64,000 nucleotides of DNA from Scytolyngbya sp. HA4215-MV1 (GTDB lineage Bacteria > Cyanobacteriota > Cyanobacteriia > Leptolyngbyales > Leptolyngbyaceae): positions 62,001 through 126,000 of the forward strand of contig JAHHIA010000003.1 of NCBI GenBank assembly GCA_019359045.1. Direction: 5' to 3'. The notes beneath the pieces are model-generated. The model saw only the letters and a program-made list of their open reading frames with translations, did not search any database and had not been told where the DNA came from. Numbering within the stretch: the first letter of the stretch is position 1; the number at the start of each line of letters is the position of its first letter. Positions 54,232-63,885 of this stretch are shown one piece after another. The position numbers and the translations under genes are program-made.

Positions 54232-54894
54232 GTGAAAGTAATTATTTTTGATTTTGATGGTACGATCGCCGATTCGTTTGACACGGTACTAGGGATTGTC
54301 AATCGGTTGGCACTCGAATTTGGGTTTGAGCCTTTTAATCTGGATGAAGTTAAGCAACTGCGAAATTTGAACTCGCGCGAAATTGTTCGACAATCTCAGT
54401 CTCGTATTTCAGTGTTTCGATTGGTTCTGTTGCTACGGCGATTGAAGGCAGAAGTGAACCGAGAAATCCGCCGCCTCCAACCGATCGATGGCATGACAGA
54501 AACCTTGTGGGCACTCAAGCAGCGAGGCGATCGCTTGGGGATTGTCACCTCGAATTCTTACGAAAATGTCAGCGCCTTTTTGGAAACCCACGGCTTAAAA
54601 GATTGGTTCGAGTTTATTTACACAGGCACAACCATCTTTGGGAAAGGCAAAGTTCTACGAAGAGTCTTGCGCGATAACACCTTAAATGCTGCTGCTTTAA
54701 TTTATGTAGGGGATGAAACTCGCGATATTGAAGCAGCCAAAAAAACAGGAATTCGAGTCGTTGCAGTGAGTTGGGGCTTTAATTCCAAAGAAATTTTGGC
54801 TGAGCAACACCCCGATTTTTTGATTCAATATCCCCATCAGTTAGTTGAAGTTATCAACCATCTTGATCCAAAAAGTCAAGATAGCATCCGCTAG
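54232..54894 (+). CDS. HAD-family hydrolase (phosphoglycolate phosphatase-like)
   Basis: 220 residues from the GTG at 54232. Motif I is IIFDFDGTIADSFDTVL (nucleophile Asp), motif II the Thr/Ser in LGIVTSNSYENV, motif III the Lys in GKGKVLRRVL, and motif IV YVGDETRDIEAAKKTGIRVVAVSWG. The cap domain is helical (type C1). Members of this subgroup dephosphorylate small sugar phosphates such as 2-phosphoglycolate. The exact substrate cannot be given. Confidence 0.9.
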   Translation: MKVIIFDFDGTIADSFDTVLGIVNRLALEFGFEPFNLDEVKQLRNLNSREIVRQSQSRISVFRLVLLLRRLKAEVNREIRRLQPIDGMTETLWALKQRGDRLGIVTSNSYENVSAFLETHGLKDWFEFIYTGTTIFGKGKVLRRVLRDNTLNAAALIYVGDETRDIEAAKKTGIRVVAVSWGFNSKEILAEQHPDFLIQYPHQLVEVINHLDPKSQDSIR

Positions 54895-55197
54895 GCAGCT
54901 CGTACTGAGCGCAAATTTTCTCTAAACCGGATTAGTCTTCTCGTAATTACACGGAAGACTCTAAGGAATTGATTGAAAAATCGAGGGATTCAGACTCATA
55001 CTGTCCGGAAGCAAGGTTACATCCACCGAAGAACTAGCAAAACAGTCAGGTAACTTGCATCATGCTTGGCTCCTAATCTGATGCCAAAATCTCTCGCAAA
55101 AGTCGGTCTTGCGATGGCAATTCTCGATTTGTCTGCTTGAGCGCGCAAGAAGTCTCCTGAGTTTTTGAGTAGTTGGCTTTGCAAGGGAGGTTGAACC
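54895..55197. other. Intergenic region before the RodZ-like gene
   Basis: 303 bases. A weak hairpin AGTCTTC (54934-54940) / GAAGACT (54954-54960), extended by CGT/ACG, could end the HAD transcript, though no T-run follows. Otherwise nothing is seen. GGGAGG (55183-55188) is the ribosome site of the next gene. Confidence 0.45.
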
Positions 55198-56589
55198 GTG
55201 ACACAAAATTTAATAGGCTGCCTGAGCGCTCCTGGTGGGGTGACTGTTGAAACCAATCGAGATGGGTTACAAGCGATCGCAGGTCAAATAGAGGCTGAAC
55301 TTCAACAGAGTGAGGTGTACCGTCAGGCAGTGGCTAGCCTCCAATCCCTACCCGATGAGGTTGGGAAACAAGCCCACATGTTCCTCAGGGCAGTTAGTCG
55401 AACAGCCATTCGCTTGGCGCTCAAACGGTTTGTTAGAAAAAATCGGCATCTTTCGGAATCAGAACCTTCGCATTTTTCCGGAGACCGAGCGAAACCCACC
55501 GTCCCTTCTCAAGTGAATACTACTGCTGGGAGTATCACTGCCGCAGATGCATCCGACCACCAGGTGCTGGGAGTCGCAGCCTCTGGCGCAGGATGCCAGG
55601 ATGTATCATCCTTGGAGACAACATCTGCCACGCTCTCCTCCGCAGCCGGTCTCACGGGCGGTCCTTTACGGGCACAATCGTCAAATAGTCGAAAATCAAA
55701 ACCAGAATTATTCAAACTCCGCAAACGAAGCAAGCCAGAACTCTCGCGACAAAAAATCATCCAGCAACGAGAAGACCTGCTGCGACAATTGGGACAAACG
55801 ATTCAGGAGGTTCGAGAATCTAAGGCGGTATCGCTGCGGCAGTTGCATACAACCACACTAGTACCGCTCCATCACCTGGAAGCGCTGGAAATGGGTCGAG
55901 TCGATCGCCTGCCAGAAGATGTCTATTTGCGCGGCTTTATTCGGCGTATCGGCAATGCTTTGGGACTAGATGGCAACCATTTAGCAGCTTCTCTACCTAA
56001 ACCTGAGACTCAGGATATTTTGCCTTCCTGGTATCACCCAACGACCAGTAAATCTCCGAGCTTACATCTCGATTCAATGCATCTCTATCTGGGTTACGCC
56101 GCTTTGATGGCAGGGGGTTTCGTCTGGCTATCTCAACAAGCACCGCCCAAAGACTCATTTCAACTAGATCTAAACATCCCTAACGAAAGTAGCATCCAAC
56201 CCTCACCCACCAGCCAGATTTCCTCTCCGCCACCCCAAACAAACTCCAGCACCCTGGCATCCTCTCCAACTCATAGCCATCCCGCTGCTAAATCCGGTTC
56301 GATCGCCAAGCCCCCTGTGGCGACATCAAGTAGACCCACTGCAAAAATTAGCTCACCCCCAAAAACAAACCCGACCGCCACAGCCAACGCTGCTCCGATT
56401 GTCCAATCCGGCAGTAAAGCCAGCCCAGCATCCCCTAGCGCTTCTACAGCCAAAGGGAATCCCATCCACCCAATGGGCACCAGTAAATCTACAACGTCTC
56501 AAAAAGCAACTTCTGTCAAAGCCAAACCATTGGCTGGTTCAGGAATTGCACCACCCGAAACCCTTAACCAATCCAATTTGAGTCGGTGA
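55198..56589 (+). CDS. RodZ-like HTH membrane protein with long N-terminal extension
   Basis: 463 residues from the GTG at 55198 with GGGAGG nine bases upstream. The first 185 residues are unlike RodZ: a helical part (about 20-85) and then a low-complexity Ser/Thr/Ala stretch. The HTH_25 domain follows at about 190-265 (LGQTIQEVRESKAVSLRQLH, LEALEMGRVDRLPEDVYLRG, FIRRIGNALGL). A single membrane helix is at about 295-313 (LYLGYAALMAGGFVWL). The last 150 residues are Pro/Ser/Thr-rich and would be periplasmic. The beta-rich C-terminal domain of RodZ is absent. A role in cell shape or division is possible but inferred. Confidence 0.8.
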   Translation: MTQNLIGCLSAPGGVTVETNRDGLQAIAGQIEAELQQSEVYRQAVASLQSLPDEVGKQAHMFLRAVSRTAIRLALKRFVRKNRHLSESEPSHFSGDRAKPTVPSQVNTTAGSITAADASDHQVLGVAASGAGCQDVSSLETTSATLSSAAGLTGGPLRAQSSNSRKSKPELFKLRKRSKPELSRQKIIQQREDLLRQLGQTIQEVRESKAVSLRQLHTTTLVPLHHLEALEMGRVDRLPEDVYLRGFIRRIGNALGLDGNHLAASLPKPETQDILPSWYHPTTSKSPSLHLDSMHLYLGYAALMAGGFVWLSQQAPPKDSFQLDLNIPNESSIQPSPTSQISSPPPQTNSSTLASSPTHSHPAAKSGSIAKPPVATSSRPTAKISSPPKTNPTATANAAPIVQSGSKASPASPSASTAKGNPIHPMGTSKSTTSQKATSVKAKPLAGSGIAPPETLNQSNLSR

Positions 56590-56704
56590 GTCCTCACAGT
56601 TTATGCCGACGAGTAGTTCAATCGGCGGCTCAAAACAGACTGTAACCTACCAAAAAGCAAAAACTCCTCTGGATGAGACTGCTTTTATATCCACCTTTAA
56701 CCGT

Positions 56705-56773
56705 CGAAGTGAAGCATCCGCAGTAACACCTTTGCAATGCTGCAATCAAGGGTTGCCCAAATGCTTCACTTCG
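56705..56773. other. Three-tier inverted-repeat element between rodZ-like gene and recA
   Basis: CGAAGTGAAGCAT (56705-56717) is exactly complementary to 56761-56773. Inside, AACACCTT pairs with AAGGGTT (one bulge), and inside that TTGCA pairs with TGCAA around ATGC. It lies between two convergent genes. It may be a small RNA, a non-autonomous mobile repeat or a terminator. Confidence 0.55.
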
Positions 56774-56873
56774 GTAGGGAACAAGGACAAAGGCAATCTT
56801 TCCAGGAACAGGAGATCTCCTTTGATACCCTTGGCAAGGGATGATTTGCCTTCATCAAGCAATTGGCGAAGGG

Positions 56874-57959
56874 TTATTCTTCCTCATCGAACTCCGCTTC
56901 GTCGTCATCTTCATCTTCAAAAGCGGCTTTACTGACCGTGGTCGCAGAAACGGGTGTACCGATTTCTAGTTTCTGGCGAACTTCTTGCTCGATTTTTTTG
57001 GCAAATTCAGGTTTTTCTTCCAGATACTTAATTGCATTATCCCGACCCTGGCTAATGTTATCGCCTTCGTAGCTATACCAGGCTCCTTTGCGGACAATCA
57101 CTCCCATTTCTTCTGCCAGATCCACCAGACAGCCTAGCGTCGAGATGCCTTTGCCGAAAATAATATCAAATTCAGCAATGCGGAATGGAGGCGCAACTTT
57201 ATTTTTAGCAACTTTGACTTTTGCGCGAATTCCGTATTCATCGGTTCCCTTCTTCAGGGTTTGAATCCGACGAATATCCAAACGAACAGAAGCATAGAAT
57301 TTTAAAGCTTGCCCTCCCGTCGTGGTTTCTGGACTACCGTAAGTAACCCCAATTTTCTGGCGCAACTGGTTGAGGAAAACAACCGTGCAGCCAGATTTTC
57401 CCATGTTGCCCGCGATTTTACGGAGAGCTTGACTCATGAGTCGGGCTTGTAGACCTACGTGACTGTCCCCCATTTCACCCTCGATCTCGGCACGAGGGAC
57501 CAGAGCCGCGACAGAATCGATCACAATAATGTCGATCGCTGACGATCGAACCAACTGATCCACAATTTCTAGAGCTGCCTCGCCAGTATCAGGTTGGGAT
57601 ACCAGCAAATTATCAACATCGACTCCTAAAGCCCTAGCATATTCCGGATCGAGTGCATGTTCTGCATCCACAAAGGCAGCAATTCCGCCTGCCTTTTGCA
57701 CTTCAGAGAGGGCATGGAGTGCGACAGTCGTCTTACCAGAGCTTTCAGGCCCATAAATCTCAATCACACGTCCCTTCGGAATGCCTCCCCCCAACGCCAG
57801 GTCAAGGGTGAGCGCACCGCTAGGAATCGTTTCGACCTTCATGCGGCTGGCATCGCCTAACCGCATAATGGTGCCCTTACCAAAATTGCGTTCAATTTGG
57901 TTGAGTACAAGGCTTAGAGCCTTTTGTCTATCAGGGTTATCCGTTGTTTTAGCAGCCAT
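56874..57959 (-). CDS. recA: Recombinase A
   Basis: 361 residues. ATP-dependent strand exchange and SOS co-protease. Walker [16 protein letters not shown] is near 70, Walker [20 protein letters not shown] and loop L1 are present, and L2 is [24 protein letters not shown]. The C-terminus is strongly acidic ([14 protein letters not shown]), typical of RecA autoregulation. It starts at the ATG at 57959. It is divergent from xseA. I did not find a LexA-type box (GTAC-N4-GTTC style) upstream. Confidence 0.98.
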   Translation of the reverse strand: MAAKTTDNPDRQKALSLVLNQIERNFGKGTIMRLGDASRMKVETIPSGALTLDLALGGGIPKGRVIEIYGPESSGKTTVALHALSEVQKAGGIAAFVDAEHALDPEYARALGVDVDNLLVSQPDTGEAALEIVDQLVRSSAIDIIVIDSVAALVPRAEIEGEMGDSHVGLQARLMSQALRKIAGNMGKSGCTVVFLNQLRQKIGVTYGSPETTTGGQALKFYASVRLDIRRIQTLKKGTDEYGIRAKVKVAKNKVAPPFRIAEFDIIFGKGISTLGCLVDLAEEMGVIVRKGAWYSYEGDNISQGRDNAIKYLEEKPEFAKKIEQEVRQKLEIGTPVSATTVSKAAFEDEDDDEAEFDEEE

Positions 57960-58287
57960 TAATACCTCAGAACTAAGATGCTTTTTGGGATTGAGGTTTT
58001 GGGAATTGCCAGGAAGGAAACTCCATTCTAGAGGCTTCCCTCACAGACGGCACAAAGCGCCGAAGTTCGCAAAAAGATGCGAAAGATCCAGAATGCAACT
58101 GAGCTTACCGTCTAATCTAGAAGGGACTCGTTACGCAATCAACCATTATCGCTACTTCAGTAGAGCGCTCTGTTGTTATCAGGTTGTTTGTTTTGATTGT
58201 TCGTCTGGGAATTGCATATGAGTTGTTATTTTGGAGTTGGACAATAGACTCAATCTTGCTTGGTAGAGAACCAGCCTGGGCTGAACC
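57960..58287. other. Divergent region between recA and xseA
   Basis: 328 bases without a gene. It contains the promoters of both genes. It was searched for cyanobacterial LexA-type boxes and inverted repeats; nothing convincing was found. Confidence 0.45.
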
Positions 58288-59523
58288 ATGACATCCTACC
58301 TTTCGAATCTGCTCGTTCCCGATACAGCACTCTCTGTTGCAGGACTCACTGCTTACATCCAAATCTTGTTAGAGCAGGATAACCAGTTACGTCAGATTTG
58401 GGTAACTGGAGAAGTTTCGAGTGCGACTCGATATCGTAGTGGACTATTTTTCACGCTACAAGATCCAGATGTGAAGGCTGCCATTAGTTGTGTGGTTTGG
58501 AATGCCCAGTTGGACAAGTTGACAACTTTACCCGTGCAAGGGGAGCAGTTAATTCTTCTAGGGCGAATCCATGTCCACCCGCAACGGGGGAGTTACCAGT
58601 TGGTGGTGTGGCAAGCTTTGCCTGCGGGAGAAGGATTACGGGCATTGCGCTATCGTCAGTTACGCCATCGCCTGGAAGCGGAGGGCTTATTTGACGCGAA
58701 TCGCAAATTACCGTTACCCATCCATCCCAAAACCGTGGCAGTCGTGACTTCGCCTCAAGCGGCGGCTTGGGGAGACATCCAACGCACCTTACGGCGACGT
58801 TACCCAGGTTTGCATGTTCTGTTTTCTCCAGCACTGGTTCAGGGCGAACAAGCACCAGCCTCGATCGTGGCTGCTTTGACCAGAGTCATCCAAGATGGTA
58901 GATCGGATGTACTAATTTTAGCACGAGGTGGAGGCGCGATCGAAGATATGGCGTGTTTTAATGACGAACGGGTCGTTCGAGCGATCGCCGAATGTCCAAT
59001 TCCGATCATTGCGGGAATAGGGCACCAGCGTGATGAATCGCTGGCAGACCTAGCAGCGGATGTTTGTGCCCATACTCCGACAGCAGCGGCGGAACAAGCA
59101 GTGCCTAAACTAGCTGACTTGTATGCTGAGCATCGGCAACAAGTGCTTGCCCTAAGTGAAGCGTTGAACCAACATTTGGAAACCGTTCGGGTGCAGTCAC
59201 TACGCCTGCGCGATCGCTTACGTCGATTTCAACCAGATTCATTGTTGCGGCAAGAATTACAGTCGCTACACTGGACACGCCAGCGCTTGATTCAAAACAC
59301 CACGCAACAACTGCGACAGGCGACTCAACATTGTCAGCTTTTGAAGCAAAAGTTAGCAACGCTCGATCCCCAGGCAGTTTTGCAGCGGGGTTATGCTGTA
59401 GTCAGGCAGGAAAATGGTGCGATTGCGCGTTCCGCTGTAGAACTAAAAGTGGGACGAGATTTGCAAATTCAATTGGGTCAAGGGCAGGTCAAAGCTAAAA
59501 TCACTGAGATTCTGGATGCTTAA
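58288..59523 (+). CDS. xseA: Exodeoxyribonuclease VII large subunit
   Basis: 411 residues. With XseB it degrades single-stranded DNA from both ends. The N-terminal OB-fold is at about 10-100 (SVAGLTAYIQILLEQDNQLR, VTGEVSSATRYRSGLFFTLQD). The catalytic core is at about 120-300: VAVVTSPQAAAWGDIQRTLRRR, DVLILARGGGAIEDMACFND, ERVVRAIAECPIPIIAGIGHQRDESLADLAAD and VCAHTPTAAAEQAVP. A coiled-coil at the end (about 300-370) binds XseB. xseB follows 91 bases later. Confidence 0.96.
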   Translation: MTSYLSNLLVPDTALSVAGLTAYIQILLEQDNQLRQIWVTGEVSSATRYRSGLFFTLQDPDVKAAISCVVWNAQLDKLTTLPVQGEQLILLGRIHVHPQRGSYQLVVWQALPAGEGLRALRYRQLRHRLEAEGLFDANRKLPLPIHPKTVAVVTSPQAAAWGDIQRTLRRRYPGLHVLFSPALVQGEQAPASIVAALTRVIQDGRSDVLILARGGGAIEDMACFNDERVVRAIAECPIPIIAGIGHQRDESLADLAADVCAHTPTAAAEQAVPKLADLYAEHRQQVLALSEALNQHLETVRVQSLRLRDRLRRFQPDSLLRQELQSLHWTRQRLIQNTTQQLRQATQHCQLLKQKLATLDPQAVLQRGYAVVRQENGAIARSAVELKVGRDLQIQLGQGQVKAKITEILDA

Positions 59524-59614
59524 TGGCTCGCTCGTCTACCTGCCAACCTATTTGGATCATCCATTCTTGAATGCGGCGGCTGTGTAATTCCTTTAATCTT
59601 TATCAAGACTTTCT

Positions 59615-59902
59615 GTGAATGATTCTTCAACGTTCCCTGTGAATATATCCCCATCTCATGCCCCACCGAATTCAGCAGACGCCAGCCTGAGCTTTCCACC
59701 AGACTGGAGTTACGAAACTACGGTTAAAAAAATTGAGACGATCGTCACTCGCATTGAAACTGGAGAATTGGAACTAGCAGATGTATTTCAGGAATTTTCT
59801 GAAGCAGTTGAATATCTCCAGCAATGTGAAAAATTTCTTTCGGAGCGACAAAAACAGGCAGATTTATTAATTGAAACGCTTTTGGATGAGCCGGAGTTTT
59901 GA
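59615..59902 (+). CDS. xseB: Exodeoxyribonuclease VII small subunit
   Basis: 95 residues from the GTG at 59615. The core [43 protein letters not shown] is the conserved helical hairpin of XseB. The N-terminal 25 residues are variable. It follows xseA on the same strand and its end lies 14 bases before the dehydrogenase gene, so the three are probably one transcript. Confidence 0.93.
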   Translation: MNDSSTFPVNISPSHAPPNSADASLSFPPDWSYETTVKKIETIVTRIETGELELADVFQEFSEAVEYLQQCEKFLSERQKQADLLIETLLDEPEF

Positions 59903-59915
59903 GGAATGTGGGCAG

Positions 59916-60806
59916 ATGCTGAATCCCTCCAGAGAACGGATTGGATTTATCGGGCTGGGAATTATGGGCAAACCGATGGCTGCTAACTTGCTGCAAGCCG
60001 ATTATCCATTGGTGGTGTATAACCGCAGTCGTCCAGCTATGGAAGCACTCGCTGCAGCAGGGGCGAAGGTGGCGTTGTCACCTGCGAATCTTGCCCAGAT
60101 GGTAGATGTGATCATTACCTGCTTACCCGATTCACCAGATGTCGAAGCGGTCTTTTTAGGCTCACAAGGAGTGATTGAAACAGTGAGATCGGGCAGCCTG
60201 TGCATTGATATGTCCACCATTGCCCCCGCGACAGCTCGTCAAGTCTACCGAGCGTTTCAGACCCGACAGGTACAATTTCTCGATGCACCTGTATCGGGAG
60301 GCGATATTGGCGCACAGCAGGGCACCTTGTCAATCATGGTTGGCGGAGAGGAGGCTGCTTTTCAGCGAGCGTTACCCATTTTTCAAGCGATGGGGAAGAA
60401 CATTATCCATATTGGCGAAACGGGAGCAGGACAGGTAACCAAAGCCTGCAATCAGATTGTGGTCGCCATGACGGTTCAAGCCGTAGCAGAAGCGCTAACG
60501 CTGGCAAAAAAATCGGGTGTGGATGCGGCGAAAGTGCGTGAGGCGTTGCTCGGCGGGTTTGCCCGGAGTCGCGTGCTGGAGGTGCATGGCAAGCGCATGT
60601 TGGAAGGCAACTTTCAGCCAGGATTTAAGCTGAAGCTACACCGAAAAGATATGAATATTGTGCTGAAAACAGGACAGGAACTCGGCCTGCCGCTGTTGGG
60701 CAGCAGCCAGGTCACTGAGTTAATGACTGCCTTGTTGGCACAGGGGTACGGTGAGTTGGATAATGCAGCTTTGGCAATGCTTTATGAGCGCTTAGGTGGG
60801 CTGTAA
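59916..60806 (+). CDS. NAD(P)-dependent beta-hydroxyacid dehydrogenase (GarR/HIBADH-like)
   Basis: 296 residues from the ATG at 59916. The Rossmann motif is [18 protein letters not shown]. The substrate-binding signature is [24 protein letters not shown], and the catalytic Lys is in [17 protein letters not shown]. These features fit tartronate-semialdehyde reductase or 3-hydroxyisobutyrate dehydrogenase; cyanobacterial members may instead reduce succinic semialdehyde or glyoxylate. The precise substrate is open. It is closely downstream of xseB. Confidence 0.9.
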   Translation: MLNPSRERIGFIGLGIMGKPMAANLLQADYPLVVYNRSRPAMEALAAAGAKVALSPANLAQMVDVIITCLPDSPDVEAVFLGSQGVIETVRSGSLCIDMSTIAPATARQVYRAFQTRQVQFLDAPVSGGDIGAQQGTLSIMVGGEEAAFQRALPIFQAMGKNIIHIGETGAGQVTKACNQIVVAMTVQAVAEALTLAKKSGVDAAKVREALLGGFARSRVLEVHGKRMLEGNFQPGFKLKLHRKDMNIVLKTGQELGLPLLGSSQVTELMTALLAQGYGELDNAALAMLYERLGGL

Positions 60807-60889
60807 TCTTTCTTACTCAGCCTCCTCTCATTCATCGACCGCACCAGGAACGCTAAGATAAGGGGTGGTCTTTTTACTCATGATCCACC

Positions 60890-61702
60890 GTGCTAAACAC
60901 CCTTCTGAGTGACTTTCGCATCATTTTCGATCGTGACCCTGCGGCTCGCAACTGGTTAGAAGTACTGTTCTGCTATCCCGGTTTTCAGGCGCTTCTGTTG
61001 CATCGTTTGGCGCACTGGCTGCGTCAAGTTGGGCTTCCTTTCATTCCGCGGCTAATTTCTCATCTTTCTCGCTTTCTAACAGGGATTGAAATTCATCCTG
61101 GGGCAGTCATTGGTAAAGGGGTATTCATTGATCACGGTATGGGAGTCGTGATTGGTGAAACAGCGATTATTGGAGATTATGCCCTGATTTATCAGGGCGT
61201 AACCTTGGGCGGTACAGGTAAAGAGACTGGCAAGCGTCATCCGACTCTGGGTGAAAATGTGGTCGTAGGTGCAGGTGCTAAGGTACTGGGCAATATTCAA
61301 TTAGGTAATAATGTCCGCATCGGTGCTGGGTCAGTAGTGCTACGAGATGTCCCGTCGGATTGCACCGTCGTCGGGGTACCCGGTCGAATTGTGTATCGAT
61401 CGGGTGAACGAGTCGATCCTCTCGAGCATGGTCGCCTGCCCGACTCGGAAGCGCAAGTCATCCGGGCATTGGTCGATCGCATTGAATTGTTAGAACAACA
61501 ACTGCAAACCTTCCAGGATCGACAATCGCTGATCGCAGCTTATACGTTAATTCCAGCACTCAGTAAGCCGAATGAGACCGAGCCAGCGTTAAGTCGTTCA
61601 ACGATTGGCGCACAATCCACCGATCCCTCCCATCACACCCAACAAAGCTGCCGAATTCGCGACAAAATTATTGAAGAGTATCTTGATGGTGCTGGGATCT
61701 AG
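60890..61702 (+). CDS. cysE: Serine O-acetyltransferase
   Basis: 270 residues from the GTG at 60890. It makes O-acetylserine for cysteine synthesis. The N-terminal helical domain ([37 protein letters not shown]) and the left-handed beta-helix of hexapeptide repeats ([59 protein letters not shown]) are complete. The C-terminal 60 or so residues are a variable tail. Its last 17 bases overlap the next gene. Confidence 0.96.
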   Translation: MLNTLLSDFRIIFDRDPAARNWLEVLFCYPGFQALLLHRLAHWLRQVGLPFIPRLISHLSRFLTGIEIHPGAVIGKGVFIDHGMGVVIGETAIIGDYALIYQGVTLGGTGKETGKRHPTLGENVVVGAGAKVLGNIQLGNNVRIGAGSVVLRDVPSDCTVVGVPGRIVYRSGERVDPLEHGRLPDSEAQVIRALVDRIELLEQQLQTFQDRQSLIAAYTLIPALSKPNETEPALSRSTIGAQSTDPSHHTQQSCRIRDKIIEEYLDGAGI

Positions 61703-62213
61703 TCAGGTCACCATCCGCTTTGCCAATGCTGCCGATGTACCTGCGCTCTTGCCGCTGATTGACAAAATTTGTGCTTTGCATCAGGCATGGGACGCTTCCA
61801 AGTATGGGTTTCTGCCAGAACCTGGAAAGCACTATGAAAGCTGGTTGATCTCCCAAATTGAAACCGATCGCAGCGTCGTATTGGTGGCTGAGACCCAACC
61901 CGATGCGATGCAGACCCCTAGCCACCTCGTCGGTTTTTTGATTGCGACGACAGAGGAGGAGATTCCGATCTATTACCTCCCAGCGTTTGGCTTTGTCCAT
62001 GATTTATGGGTGGAACCCGCGTATCGCCAACAAGGAATTGCCCGGCAATTGGTGCTGTGGACGATCGACTGCTTTCGCCGCATGGGAATTGAACAAATCC
62101 GACTGGATGTGGCGATGCGGAATCAAGCCGCCGCTAATCTTTTTCGGTCTTGTGGATTTCGTCCCAGCACCCAGGAAATGTTAATCGAACTTAAGGATTC
62201 ATGGCCTGAATGA
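61686..62213 (+). CDS. GNAT-family N-acetyltransferase
   Basis: 175 residues from the ATG at 61686, 17 bases before the cysE stop. The acetyl-CoA site is in [21 protein letters not shown] (R/Q-x-x-G-x-A pattern). The later block [19 protein letters not shown] completes the fold. The acceptor is unknown. The overlap with cysE suggests translational coupling. Its 3' end overlaps the convergent flavoprotein gene by 23 bases. Confidence 0.88.
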   Translation: MVLGSSQVTIRFANAADVPALLPLIDKICALHQAWDASKYGFLPEPGKHYESWLISQIETDRSVVLVAETQPDAMQTPSHLVGFLIATTEEEIPIYYLPAFGFVHDLWVEPAYRQQGIARQLVLWTIDCFRRMGIEQIRLDVAMRNQAAANLFRSCGFRPSTQEMLIELKDSWPE

Positions 62214-62796
62214 GCCAGTGGCGATCGTTGTCTTGGTTGTTTTGGCAAAAATAGCGGCAGCGATTGTGGGGATCGCCTCGCAATTCCAGGTGATCGACGC
62301 TCAGCGGTTCCAGCAGCAATAAACAAAAATTGGGTAACGGTTCGCTGGGATCAGGCGCAGAGCGAGAAAAAGTCGATTCTGTAGTTCTGGGTTGCCCAGG
62401 ATGCGACCAGGTAAACTGAGCCCGTGCTGGATCAGACAGTGCTTGCCAGGTAGCGCGACGGCTCGACTGCCAAGCAAGATTCTCCCGATCGTGGTCAACC
62501 AGATGGAGCAACCCCGCAATCCGGAACTGTTCGCGAGTTTTTGGGAAATACCAACACACTTCCCCTTGAGGGTTGTGGGCAATCTGTAATGTTTTCTCGC
62601 TGCGTGCATCTGTCACAAACATGAGATGATTGCTGCCTTCCAAAAAGCCTCGGAACACCAGCGTTCGATTGGCAGGTGCACCGTTGGCATTCACCGTCGC
62701 TAACTGTAGATAACGCGCGTAAACCAGGGAACGGTTACGGTGCAAAGCAAGAGCGAGCGGAGATCGCCACGGAGCCAAGTACATGACTAACTGCAC
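62191..62796 (-). CDS. FMN-binding PPOX-type flavoprotein (pyridoxamine 5'-phosphate oxidase-like)
   Basis: 201 residues from the GTG at 62796; the ATG at 62784 is an alternative. The fold matches split-barrel FMN proteins: YLQLATVNANGAPANRTLVFRGF, MFVTDARSEKTLQIAHNPQGEVCWYF, QFRIAGLLHLV. The C-terminus VDHLELRGDPHNRCRYFCQN resembles the PNPOx end that binds PLP/FMN. The family is common in cyanobacteria next to other genes and its substrate is not known. It ends over the GNAT stop. Confidence 0.88.
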   Translation of the reverse strand: MQLVMYLAPWRSPLALALHRNRSLVYARYLQLATVNANGAPANRTLVFRGFLEGSNHLMFVTDARSEKTLQIAHNPQGEVCWYFPKTREQFRIAGLLHLVDHDRENLAWQSSRRATWQALSDPARAQFTWSHPGQPRTTESTFSRSAPDPSEPLPNFCLLLLEPLSVDHLELRGDPHNRCRYFCQNNQDNDRHWLIQAMNP

Positions 62797-62826
62797 GCCT
62801 TAAAGGAATGTCTCAAAATTAACGTT

Positions 62827-63885
62827 TCACAATTTGGTGTCTATCGGCGTTTCAATCAACTTCAATTCATCCAATAAAGGATTGATGGATAGCGATTCGA
62901 TCGACAAAGTCTCGTGTGCCTCCAATCGAGGTGGCATCGCTTCCTGATCGACAATAGCGACCGATTGCTCTTCTGAAGCTTGAGAAATTTCGACTACCGC
63001 TTTCGTATGGGGTTTGTGAAACCGAATGCCCAAAAAAAGATCGTAAAGAAAACTCCAAAAACTTTTGCCCTGTAACAGTCCCAGCGTCAAGTGGCAGCCT
63101 TTCTCTTGCAACAATGGATAAGTCACTCGATAAGCCTTTTCGTAGTTGTACCAAGGGATAGAGGGCCAAAGGTGGTGAATCAGGTGGTAGTTTTGCCCAA
63201 AAATCAGCAAATTGAGCACTGGACTGGCGTAAACTCGAGCATTTTTCCAGCGATCGCGCTCCTGAAAAGGGCGATGTGGTAGGTAATCAAAAAACAAGCC
63301 TAAAGCCCATCCAACCACCGCTAGTGGGACAAACCAAAAATTCAAGATATAGCCCAAAAAGCCGAATTGCCATCCGAGCAAAACGATGACAACTAGCAAC
63401 GATCGGGCAATTATCCATTCCCCCAGCTCAAACTTTCGCCACAAACGGCGTTGGAAGAAGAAAATCTCATGATAAAAAAAACGGGCATTAATAATTAACA
63501 AGGGACCCGCTGTAGAAACAACATGATCGGGATCGTTGTCAGGATCATTCACATTAGCATGGTGCTGCATGTGAACCCGGGTAAATACTGGGAAAGAAAA
63601 CCCTAACAACAATGCACTGCCATGACCCAACACGGCATTGATAACCCGATTACGGTGAGCGACGTTATGACAAGCATCATGGATGACCGTCCCGGATAGA
63701 TGCAGAGCCAAAACGTTTAATGCAAAGCAGCACCAGTTTACCCAGTGCCCATAGAAATAACCTGTAGTGGATACAATTGCCAAACCAATAGACGCGATAA
63801 ACATCCATAGTGTTGGATTGTAATCACCGGGAGGACCAAGGAATTCCCTTGGCACGGTCAGGGGCTTCTCTGCCGCCGACACCAT
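62827..63885 (-). CDS. crtR: Beta-carotene hydroxylase
   Basis: 352 residues. A di-iron, membrane fatty-acid-desaturase-type enzyme that hydroxylates beta-rings to make zeaxanthin and related xanthophylls. Histidine boxes: SGTVIHDACHNVAHRNRV, FTRVHMQHHANVNDPDNDPDH, and QNYHLIHHLWPSIPWYNYEK; FDYLPHRPFQERDRWKNARVY lies before the last. About four membrane helices. The last 50 residues (about 300-352) are a variable acidic tail longer than in Synechocystis CrtR. It starts at the ATG at 63885. Confidence 0.95.
   Translation of the reverse strand: MVSAAEKPLTVPREFLGPPGDYNPTLWMFIASIGLAIVSTTGYFYGHWVNWCCFALNVLALHLSGTVIHDACHNVAHRNRVINAVLGHGSALLLGFSFPVFTRVHMQHHANVNDPDNDPDHVVSTAGPLLIINARFFYHEIFFFQRRLWRKFELGEWIIARSLLVVIVLLGWQFGFLGYILNFWFVPLAVVGWALGLFFDYLPHRPFQERDRWKNARVYASPVLNLLIFGQNYHLIHHLWPSIPWYNYEKAYRVTYPLLQEKGCHLTLGLLQGKSFWSFLYDLFLGIRFHKPHTKAVVEISQASEEQSVAIVDQEAMPPRLEAHETLSIESLSINPLLDELKLIETPIDTKL

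Noticed and set aside
57960-58287. LexA/SOS box upstream of recA
   Set aside because: No GTAC-N4-GTTC-like sequence was found; many cyanobacteria do not use the classic SOS box.
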